From the NCBI GenBank assembly GCA_965249185.1, contig CBDFLS010000001.1:186001-250000 (forward strand): a stretch of DNA of 64,000 nt, in the 5' to 3' direction. Shown one piece after another: positions 57,309 through 64,000 of this stretch. The notes under the pieces were generated by a model. It saw only the letters and a list, made by a program, of their open reading frames with translations. It was not told the DNA's origin and made no database searches. The position numbers and the translations under genes were made by a program. This DNA comes from CBDFLS01 sp965249185 (GTDB taxonomy: Bacteria; Chloroflexota; Dehalococcoidia; Lucifugimonadales; Australimonadaceae). Each line of letters opens with the position of its first letter. The first letter of the stretch is position 1.

Positions 57309-58484
57309 CTAGCGGTTCCGGGGCAGGCCAAGCCCCCGCTGAGCGATGATGTCCCGCACGATGCCACCGCCGTTGCCAAACTTCGACATGGGATAGGCGC
57401 GATAGTAGGCCTCGGCGAAGCCGGCCAGGGGCGCGCCCGCGGCGCCCTTCCGCACAAGGCTCAGGGGACCGATGATGTTCATCGCCTCGTTGGCCAGCCG
57501 CTCCCGGTATTCCACCACCCACAGCTTGTTCATGGCCGCCTCCACGTTGAGCGGCTTGCCCTGGTCCACCGCCCACAGGGTGCGCAGTCCCAGGAGCCTG
57601 CCGATCTCCATGTCCACCGCCAGCCGGCCCAGGATCTGCCGGACCTGCGGGTCCTGGCTCAGGAGCCTGCCGTCCACCACGGTCTCGCGCGTGTACTTGA
57701 CCAGCTCATCGTAGAACCACTGGAGGTGGCTGATCACCATGATCCGTTCCAGGTCCGCCATGGCCATGGCCACATACCATCCGCGGTTCTCCTCGTCCAC
57801 CAGGTTGGTGACAGGGGTGCGGACATCGCTGAGGAACACCTCGTTGGTCCGTTCGTCAGCCTGGGTGTAGAGGGGACGCACCTCAATGCCGGGAGTCCCC
57901 ATCGGCAGGATGATCATGGAGATGCCCTTGTGCCGGGGCTCATTGGGGTCCGTGCGGGCCATGAGCCAGAGGTGGGTGGCGTGGTGACCGCCGGTAGTGA
58001 ATATCTTCTGGCCGTTGATGCGGTATTCGTCTCCCTCCCGCACGGCCCGGGTCTGAAGCCCCGCCAGGTCGGTCCCGCCCCGGGGCTCCGTCCAGCCCTG
58101 AGCGAAGCGCACATCCCCCGTCAGCATCCCGGGGATATACGCTCGCTTTTGCTCCTCGGTCCCCATTTTCGCCAGGACGTTGGCGTACATCCCCCCCGTG
58201 ACGCTGGGGAGATCGTGATAGCTCATCTCCTCCCTGAGGAGCCAATCGTCGGCGGCCGTTCTTCCGCCACCGCCGTACTCCTTGGGCCAGCCCAGACCCG
58301 TGTAGCCCCGTTCCCGCTGTTTTTGAATGTACTCTCGGACCTTGGGATGATTCGCGGACAGCCCATTGCCGGAGCCGAAGGTGACGCTACGGGCGTCAAA
58401 GAGCTCCTGAGGCGTCTCGTTCTGAATGAACTCGCGCACCTCTTGTCGGAACCCTAACTGCTCTTCTGTCAGTCGGAAATCCAT
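57309..58484 (-). CDS. Acyl-CoA dehydrogenase
   Basis: A 391-residue FAD enzyme that oxidises an acyl-CoA to the enoyl-CoA. MDFRLTEEQLGFRQEVREFI opens the helical N-domain. FAQGWTEPRGGTDLAGLQTRA is the FAD/substrate region of the beta domain, and INGQKIFTTGGHHATHLWLMART follows. The C-terminal helical domain ends GGGIVRDIIAQRGLGLPR, which interacts with FAD. The catalytic Glu is not obvious by eye. First gene of the minus-strand operon, so it probably acts with the MaoC-like proteins and CoA transferase on one substrate. Confidence 0.92.
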   Translation of the reverse strand: MDFRLTEEQLGFRQEVREFIQNETPQELFDARSVTFGSGNGLSANHPKVREYIQKQRERGYTGLGWPKEYGGGGRTAADDWLLREEMSYHDLPSVTGGMYANVLAKMGTEEQKRAYIPGMLTGDVRFAQGWTEPRGGTDLAGLQTRAVREGDEYRINGQKIFTTGGHHATHLWLMARTDPNEPRHKGISMIILPMGTPGIEVRPLYTQADERTNEVFLSDVRTPVTNLVDEENRGWYVAMAMADLERIMVISHLQWFYDELVKYTRETVVDGRLLSQDPQVRQILGRLAVDMEIGRLLGLRTLWAVDQGKPLNVEAAMNKLWVVEYRERLANEAMNIIGPLSLVRKGAAGAPLAGFAEAYYRAYPMSKFGNGGGIVRDIIAQRGLGLPRNR

Positions 58485-58763
58485 GGAACGCCCCTTAGCG
58501 AGACGATTTCAAACGGGGAAACTTCGGGAATGTTTGACTGAGTGAGTCAGACGAGAGGTCTGCCGCGTGCTCGCACGTGCCACATGCGGGGAAATGGACA
58601 ACTCCCAGGGTGCGCACCATCGTGATCTGGAGTGCTACGGCGACTCCATACCCTTAAGATGGGGAAAGTCTGTGCGCTAGTAGCCTGTTTGTCAATGAAT
58701 GGGCTTGATTGTGCTAGAATCGCGGCTTCGCTCGACAATTTGTGGGCGAGGAGGGACGAATCC

Positions 58764-59576
58764 GTGCAATCTTCGACGAATTGGGTTCACTACGAAAAGA
58801 GTGATGGCGTGGCCCAGATCACCCTCAACAGGCCGGAGGTGCTCAACGCCATCAGCCATGAGATGTCCCGCCAGTATGCGGAAGCGTTGATCGACTTTCG
58901 CGATGACCCAGCCATGTTCGTCGCGATAATCACCGGCGCGGGCGGGAGGGCGTTTTCGAGCGGGGCCGATCTAAAAGAGATCAGCGAGCGTCAGTCGAAG
59001 GGGCTTTCAGCTTTTGCCGGAGCGGGGGCCAAGGCGGCGAAGGGTGAACCGTCATGGGTGAGCATTTCCGAGCTCAACATTTGGAAACCGATCATCGCGG
59101 CCATCGACGGTTACTGCGTGGCGGGTGGCCTGGAGCTGGCGCTGGAGTGCGATATCCGCGTGGCGTCCGAGCAGTCGAGCTTCGGGCTCCCCGAGCCGCG
59201 CAGGAGTCTGCTGGCCGGATACGGGCTGCACAACCTATCGCGGATGATACCGCTGGGCGAGGCGCTCTATATGCAGCTCACCGGGAGCCTGATCAGCGCA
59301 CGGGAGGCGTCCCGGATCGGGCTTGTCCACGGCGTTCATCCGCACAGGGAGACGACCATGGCGGCGGCGTGGCAGATCGCCGAGGAGGTCAAGCTGTGCG
59401 GGCCGCTGGCGGTGCGGGCGATCAAGCGAATCGTGATGACGGCGCGGAACCTGCCGGTGGAGTACTCCACCAAGTTCACCGAGGATATATTGGCGAGCAT
59501 CCGGGAGACCGAGGACTCGCTGGAGGGGCCACGGGCCTTCGCGGAGAAGCGTAAGCCCCAGTGGAAGGGACGGTAA
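58764..59576 (+). CDS. Enoyl-CoA hydratase/isomerase
   Basis: A 270-residue crotonase-family protein. The oxyanion-hole motifs are FSSGADLKEI and IDGYCVAGGLELALECDIRVAS. The Glu expected in hydratases is in GLPEPRRSLLAGYG-like region, which fits although the second catalytic Glu is less clear. The GTG at 58764 has GAGGAGGG eight bases upstream; an earlier ATG (58632) would add 44 residues unlike the family. A TAGAAT (58715-58720) may be the -10 box. Starts the plus-strand half of the catabolic region. Confidence 0.9.
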   Translation: MQSSTNWVHYEKSDGVAQITLNRPEVLNAISHEMSRQYAEALIDFRDDPAMFVAIITGAGGRAFSSGADLKEISERQSKGLSAFAGAGAKAAKGEPSWVSISELNIWKPIIAAIDGYCVAGGLELALECDIRVASEQSSFGLPEPRRSLLAGYGLHNLSRMIPLGEALYMQLTGSLISAREASRIGLVHGVHPHRETTMAAAWQIAEEVKLCGPLAVRAIKRIVMTARNLPVEYSTKFTEDILASIRETEDSLEGPRAFAEKRKPQWKGR

Positions 59577-59667
59577 CGATAGCGGGGGATAGCCCGCATA
59601 GGGCGGCTCCTCCGGCGGGGGCCCGGCGGGGTTAGGCGTCGACCGGTGAAAGGCGACGAGGTGTGCG

Positions 59668-61377
59668 ATGGGATACGACTTGGTCATACGCAATGGACGG
59701 GTCATCGACGGCTCAGGCATGCCCTCCTATGCCGGCGACGTGGCGGTGAAGGACGGGCGGATTGTGGAGACGGGCGGGCTCGCCGGCACGGCCCTGCGCA
59801 CGATCGATGCCGACGGTCGGGTAATCGCGCCCGGAATTGTCGATATTCACTGCCACTTCGACGCCCAGGCGCTTTGGGACCCGCTGTGCACCTTCTCTTG
59901 CTTCCACGGTGTCACCACTGTCGTGTTCGGCAATTGTTCCCTGGCGCTGGCCCCCGTCCGGCGGGACCCTCACGAACAGCACATGCTTGCCCAGATGCTC
60001 TCCCGGGTCGAGGCGATCCCCATGGAGGTGCTTCAGGCTGGCGTCGACTGGTCTTGGAGCTCTATCCCCGAGTACTTGAACGTGCTGGACCGCCGTCTTG
60101 GAGTAAACGTTGGCTATCTTATCGGTCATTCCGCTGTAAGACGGTACGTGATGGGCGACGACTCCCAAGAGCGAGCGGCAAGCGACAGCGAGATCGAGGC
60201 GATGAAGGAGATCGTTCGAGAGTCGATGGCCGCGGGCTCCACGGGCATCTCTTTCGACCGCAATCTCGGCCATCTGGACCTTCGAGGCAAGTCCATCCCC
60301 GGCAGCGTGGCCCCGACGGAGGAGCTCTACGCGCTGGCTGCGGTCCTCCGCGAGTTCGGCGCCGGTGTCATCCAATGCGGCGCCGCGACCCGCTACGAGA
60401 TGGACGAGGAGATGTGTACCCGCCTCTACCAGATCAGCGGGCGCCCCGTGGTCTACAACGGCATTTCACACTTTTGGGTGGACCCGGACCGGTGGAAGGG
60501 GCATCTGGAGTTCGTGGAAGCCACGGTGAAGCGTGGGAATCTCGCCTACCCCCAATTGAACCCCAGGCCCACATACCAGCGTTTCACCATGAAGAACTGC
60601 CAGCTCTTCGATCAGTTCCCTACCTGGCGGCCCATCATGGATGGCCCCGTGGAGGAAAAGATGCTGGCGCTTGGTTCTCCAAGTCTTCGGGGACAGCTCC
60701 ACGCAGAGGCGGTGGAAGGACCGGCGCCCATGAATATCGGTTTCAACAAGCGCTGGGACCTGCTGTTTGTCACCCGGACCACGCTGGAAAAGAACGCCGG
60801 GCTCGTGGGCAAGAGCATCGCTCAAATCGCCGAAGCGCGTGGCGCGGATGTCCTCGACGTGTTCCTGGACTTGGCGGTTGAAGAGCACCTGGAGACTCAG
60901 TTCGTGTCGAACACGGCCGGCGGCGACGAGCAGGTCATGACGCAACTGCTGACAAGTCCCTATCCCGTTCTCGGCGCCTCGGACAGCGGCGCGCACATCG
61001 CGTTCGACCCGGGCTACGGCTTCTCCACCTACTTCCTGCGCCACTGGGTGGGCGATAAGCAAATCATGTCATTGGAGGAGGGAGTGCGGAAGCTCACCTT
61101 CGTGCCCGCCACCCTGTTCGGTCTCCACGATCGAGGCCTGCTCCGACCCGGGTTCGCGGCGGACATCGTCGTCTTCGACCCGGACCGGATCGACCTCCAA
61201 GACATGGAGGAGGTCCATGACCTTCCGGGCGGAGGCGCGCGTCTCAAGCAACTGTCCGAGGGGATCGAGTGGACCATCGTGAATGGGCAAGTGCTCATCG
61301 AAAGGGGCGAGCACACCGGGGCGTATCCCGGTCGTGTGCTCCGCAACGGCGCCACCGCCGGCGCAACGCTCGCCTGA
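59668..61377 (+). CDS. N-acyl-D-amino-acid deacylase-like amidohydrolase
   Basis: A 569-residue metal-dependent hydrolase of the D-aminoacylase group. It has a small beta-sandwich start (LVIRNGRVIDGSG), the first metal motif GIVDIHCHFDAQALWDP, the GVTTVVFGNCSLALAP block, SDSGAHIAFDPG late in the barrel, and the C-terminal return of the beta-domain (RPGFAADIVVFDPDRI). Known relatives remove acyl groups from D-amino acids, but many marine and soil homologues have unknown substrates. It lies 91 bases after the enoyl-CoA hydratase and is co-directional. Confidence 0.88.
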   Translation: MGYDLVIRNGRVIDGSGMPSYAGDVAVKDGRIVETGGLAGTALRTIDADGRVIAPGIVDIHCHFDAQALWDPLCTFSCFHGVTTVVFGNCSLALAPVRRDPHEQHMLAQMLSRVEAIPMEVLQAGVDWSWSSIPEYLNVLDRRLGVNVGYLIGHSAVRRYVMGDDSQERAASDSEIEAMKEIVRESMAAGSTGISFDRNLGHLDLRGKSIPGSVAPTEELYALAAVLREFGAGVIQCGAATRYEMDEEMCTRLYQISGRPVVYNGISHFWVDPDRWKGHLEFVEATVKRGNLAYPQLNPRPTYQRFTMKNCQLFDQFPTWRPIMDGPVEEKMLALGSPSLRGQLHAEAVEGPAPMNIGFNKRWDLLFVTRTTLEKNAGLVGKSIAQIAEARGADVLDVFLDLAVEEHLETQFVSNTAGGDEQVMTQLLTSPYPVLGASDSGAHIAFDPGYGFSTYFLRHWVGDKQIMSLEEGVRKLTFVPATLFGLHDRGLLRPGFAADIVVFDPDRIDLQDMEEVHDLPGGGARLKQLSEGIEWTIVNGQVLIERGEHTGAYPGRVLRNGATAGATLA

Positions 61378-61509
61378 AGTCCATGCACTGACGCGGCGCA
61401 AGGGTGGCGATGGCGTCGCCTCAGCGGTACAAAGATCCGGCGCGCCCGAGTTCTGGAGCGGTGCGCTGGATGGGCTTCCGCGAGTGGAAGCGGCCCATCG
61501 CGAGGGCTG

Positions 61510-62544
61510 TCACAGGCTGTAGAGGGCCTTGGGGTTTTCGTACAGAATCTTCCGCTTCGTCTGCTCAGAGAGGTCTGTACGCTGCTCCAGCTCCTCCAGG
61601 TTTTGGGGGAACTTACTGTCCTGGTGGGGAAAGTCCGAGGCGTAGAGGAAATGATCGGCCCCGATGTAATCGACGGTCTGGGCGAATAGCCCCTCATCGG
61701 GTTCGCCGCTGATATACACCTGCGACTGTCGGAAAAGCTCGCTTGGCTTCATGGGCAACTGGGGAGAATCGTATTTCCCTCTGAGCTCCCAGTGCTCGTC
61801 CATGCGGTCCAAGTAGTACGGCAGCCAGGTGGCCCCCGCTTCCAGAAAGGCGAGCTTCAGCTTCGGAAAGCGCAACGGGACGGCGTTGAACATGATGCTG
61901 GTGAAGTGCAGCATCACCCCGGCGGCCATGACCCAGGTGTGCACCTCGTTGAAGGTTTTGAAGATGTCGGCGCCCACTTCGGCCTCGTCGAAACGGGTGG
62001 CGTGGATGCATATGGCCACGTTCATGCGCTCCGCTTCGGCGTAGATGGGGTCGAAAAACGTGTCGCCGAGCCCGAGGGGCAGTCCTTGGGGCGCGATCAT
62101 GAAGCCGCCCAGCCCAAGCTCGCTGGCCGCCCGCCGGAGCTCGCGGGCCGCCGCCTCTGGGTCCCGCTGGGGAAGGATACCTATGGGCTTCAGCCGGTTT
62201 GAATGCACCGCGAATTCGTTGGCGAGGTGGTCGTTGTATGCGGAACACACCGCCTGGGCGAAGGCCGTCTCTCGGATGTTGACCACCTGGGGCGTGGGGA
62301 ACAGGACCGCGGTCTCGATGTTCTCCCGCTCCATGACCCGCAGCCAGGTCTCCGCCTGCTCCGAGGGCGTGACCGCGTGCTGGTAGGCCGGAGTGTTGAG
62401 CGCGCCGAACAGGCTGGAATCCCAGGGGCTGGTGGGCCACAGCGGAGACTGGTACCGGTCCCACGGGGGCTTCAGGTACTTCCGGACGTCGCTCTCGCGC
62501 TCTCGAATGTGGCCGTCGGCGTCGATTACAGGCGAACGTTTCAT
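61510..62544 (-). CDS. Amidohydrolase 2 family protein (ACMSD-like)
   Basis: A 344-residue TIM-barrel metal hydrolase or decarboxylase. The opening metal motif is IDADGHIRE (Asp-x-His type with Gly between), NDHLANEF and HATRFDEAEVG are central blocks, and YASDFPHQDSKFP near the end is the usual fourth metal ligand region. Relatives decarboxylate aromatic acids or hydrolyse related substrates. AGGAG precedes the ATG at 62544; a longer frame is not used. Convergent with the D-aminoacylase-like gene. Confidence 0.88.
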   Translation of the reverse strand: MKRSPVIDADGHIRERESDVRKYLKPPWDRYQSPLWPTSPWDSSLFGALNTPAYQHAVTPSEQAETWLRVMERENIETAVLFPTPQVVNIRETAFAQAVCSAYNDHLANEFAVHSNRLKPIGILPQRDPEAAARELRRAASELGLGGFMIAPQGLPLGLGDTFFDPIYAEAERMNVAICIHATRFDEAEVGADIFKTFNEVHTWVMAAGVMLHFTSIMFNAVPLRFPKLKLAFLEAGATWLPYYLDRMDEHWELRGKYDSPQLPMKPSELFRQSQVYISGEPDEGLFAQTVDYIGADHFLYASDFPHQDSKFPQNLEELEQRTDLSEQTKRKILYENPKALYSL

Positions 62545-62641
62545 GGGAGCACTCCTGTCTAGCCCTGCGCGCATTATTGTCTCGCCTGGAGCCGCCGTCA
62601 ACTTGCACCGCTGATTTCAACTCGCGCCCTGCTCGGTGGGA

Positions 62642-62660
62642 CCGTACGGGGGCCGTACGG
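62642..62660. promoter_or_regulatory. Paired CCGTACGG palindromes, possible operator
   Basis: CCGTACGG occurs at 62642-62649 and 62653-62660, 11 bases apart (about one helical turn), between two divergent genes. A partial copy (GCCGTACG) is near 62883. The arrangement suits a dimeric regulator binding side by side; no regulator gene is next to it. Confidence 0.4.
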
Positions 62661-62774
62661 AGCACGGGCCTCGGTACCAGTCGAATAACACCGCTCTCTG
62701 AATACGGAGCGCCAATTTACGAAATCATGCATTCTGTGCGCCGGTTTATAAGAATACATCCCCTCTCACGCCGA

Positions 62775-62803
62775 TTGACAAGTTGATGCCACTGTGCTAT
62801 CAA
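62775..62803 (+). promoter_or_regulatory. Promoter of the ABC-transporter binding protein gene
   Basis: A perfect TTGACA (62775-62780), a 17-base spacer and TATCAA (62798-62803), with TG one base before the -10 as in extended -10 promoters. The leader would be about 125 bases. Confidence 0.7.
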
Positions 62804-62936
62804 GTCCCACGAATGTTAATTGGTCAATCCACGCTCGGTTGAGACCCGGCACGCGGCCAGGTCGATGTGGCTGGGCGGTCGTGCCGTACGCTGGACTGGC
62901 GGAAGCTTGAAATGGAATTGCTGAGGGAGGTGAGGC

Positions 62937-64000
62937 ATGATTCGTCGTCTGACTAGTTTTGGAATGGTTGCGCTGCTCATGCTGTTGGTAGCAGCCGCTT
63001 GCGGGGGTGAAGATCCGACCGCAACTCCCACTCGCGTTCCCTCAACCGCGACACCGACCGCTATGGGTTCGATGGAGTCCGCTGGAACGTCTGCTCCCGC
63101 GCCCACGCCCACGCCCACGCTTGAGTATGGAGGGGTGTTCAAGTTTGGGTTCAATGAGGCATTGCAGGTGGCCTGGGGCCTGTCCGAACTGCGTTCGTTC
63201 TTGATCGTAGCCGACAAGTACAACACGGAATTTGGTGGAGTGACGGTCGGTGGGAAGGTGTACAAGATCGAGATACCGTACTACGACAACGAGTACAAGG
63301 GAGACATCGCCATCTCCAATGCAAAGAAGCTGATTTTCGAGGACGGGGTGAAGTTCATGTACGTTGGCGGGTCCGGGCCGGCCCTGGCCGTGGCGCCGCT
63401 CCTCAGGGCCAACAGTATTCTTTGGAACGCGGGGGCCTATGCCGATGTCATAAATCCCGAAAACCCGCTCGCCTTCCGGACCATGCGCACCGGGAACGAG
63501 ATCGACCTGGCCATCAACCTGTGGTTTAAGGCGAATCTGCCTGAAATCAACAAGATCGCGCATTTGACCGTGGATGACGACGCAGGCCACAAGATCAATG
63601 AGCAACTACGGTATTACTCGGAACAGGTCGGGTTCGAGGTGGTGCAGGACTTCGTTGAGAGAGGACTGAAGGACTTCTATCCTTCACTGACGAGGCTCAT
63701 CGGGAAGGACCCTGATATATTCTTTTTCACCGGTGGAGACCGGAACGACTACTATCTTGCGATCAAGCAGGTCAGGGAACTCGGCTGGACGGGACCGATC
63801 CTGATGACCAAGCCCGTCGCCGAAGATCTCATCGCGGTTGCGGGGTATGATGCGGCCCAGGGCGTGTATGGCGAAGGTCTTGCCCCGGGAACCACAGAAA
63901 AGGAACTGGTCCCCTTTGCTCTTGAGATTCAGGATGAGTACAGAGAGACCTACGGCACCGATCCCTACAGTCCTTACGAAATTGACATGCTATGGAGCAT
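62937..64000 (+). CDS. ABC transporter substrate-binding lipoprotein, branched-chain amino-acid type (partial)
   Basis: The gene runs off the right edge; 354 residues are visible. The N-terminus has a hydrophobic core and lipobox VAAAC (Cys at 22), then a Thr/Pro linker ending APTPTPT. The rest resembles type 1 periplasmic-binding proteins (LivK-like): FKFGFNEALQ, IEIPYYDNEYKGDIAISNAKKLI, FRTMRTGNEIDLAIN, IAHLTVDDDAGH, IFFFTGGDRNDYYLAIKQVREL and YSPYEIDMLW. GGGAGGTGAG precedes the ATG. The ligand is unknown; many Chloroflexi homologues sit beside catabolic enzymes, as here. Confidence 0.88.
   Translation, partial: MIRRLTSFGMVALLMLLVAAACGGEDPTATPTRVPSTATPTAMGSMESAGTSAPAPTPTPTLEYGGVFKFGFNEALQVAWGLSELRSFLIVADKYNTEFGGVTVGGKVYKIEIPYYDNEYKGDIAISNAKKLIFEDGVKFMYVGGSGPALAVAPLLRANSILWNAGAYADVINPENPLAFRTMRTGNEIDLAINLWFKANLPEINKIAHLTVDDDAGHKINEQLRYYSEQVGFEVVQDFVERGLKDFYPSLTRLIGKDPDIFFFTGGDRNDYYLAIKQVRELGWTGPILMTKPVAEDLIAVAGYDAAQGVYGEGLAPGTTEKELVPFALEIQDEYRETYGTDPYSPYEIDMLWS

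Overview
The window is a high-GC, gene-dense bacterial chromosome segment, most like a member of the Chloroflexota near the class Dehalococcoidia. This is inferred from gene content and order, not from a marker-gene tree. The clues are a tig-clpP-clpX block, a dprA-topA-xerC-aroQ-pepQ-efp-xseA-xseB run, a succinate dehydrogenase with an HdrB-like third subunit, many Thr/Pro-linked lipoproteins, and expanded CoA-transferase, acyl-CoA dehydrogenase and amidohydrolase families.

Layout. 1-3.7 kb: the end of a methylmalonate-semialdehyde dehydrogenase gene, then TCA-cycle genes for isocitrate and malate dehydrogenase and an unrecognised gene. 3.75-7.73 kb: a three-gene cassette related to component B of glycine/sarcosine/betaine reductase. 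Its first gene is interrupted by an in-frame UGA that lies exactly where GrdB proteins carry selenocysteine. Two tandem GrdE-like genes follow. A terminator separates this cassette from the convergent sdhA-sdhB-HdrB-like operon (7.8-11.4 kb). 11.6-12.6 kb: two divergent RRM RNA-binding protein genes. 12.6-14.8 kb: a gene-poor stretch holding a decayed IS1595-family copy. 14.8-19.8 kb: tRNA-Arg, a collagen-like lipoprotein, a CorC-like protein, GlmU, a nitrilase-family amidase and two tRNA-Ser genes.

19.9-31.5 kb: a second IS1595 copy sits at the head of a long, tightly packed plus-strand operon of DNA-processing and housekeeping genes, from dprA to a HAD phosphatase. 31.5-34.5 kb: a cation antiporter gene split by an IS1380-family element; removing the element and one 5-bp duplication restores a 439-codon frame. 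34.5-49.1 kb: a TauE/SafE permease with a divergent LysR gene, clpX/clpP/tig, a lipoprotein, a second LysR gene, aspS, two RidA-family paralogues, a repeat-rich gap, folD with a small kinase, and acpS with nnr.

49.3-64 kb: a large multidomain lipoprotein, a Rieske protein with the third IS1595 copy immediately upstream, then an acyl-CoA catabolic region. That region holds a double-domain CoA transferase, two MaoC-like proteins, an acyl-CoA dehydrogenase, an enoyl-CoA hydratase, a D-aminoacylase-like protein, an amidohydrolase and the start of an ABC-transporter binding protein.

The most unusual content is the reductase-like cassette: a probable selenoprotein paired with two GrdE-like subunits that both lack a cysteine where the pyruvoyl-forming residue is expected, with no GrdA, GrdC or GrdD nearby.
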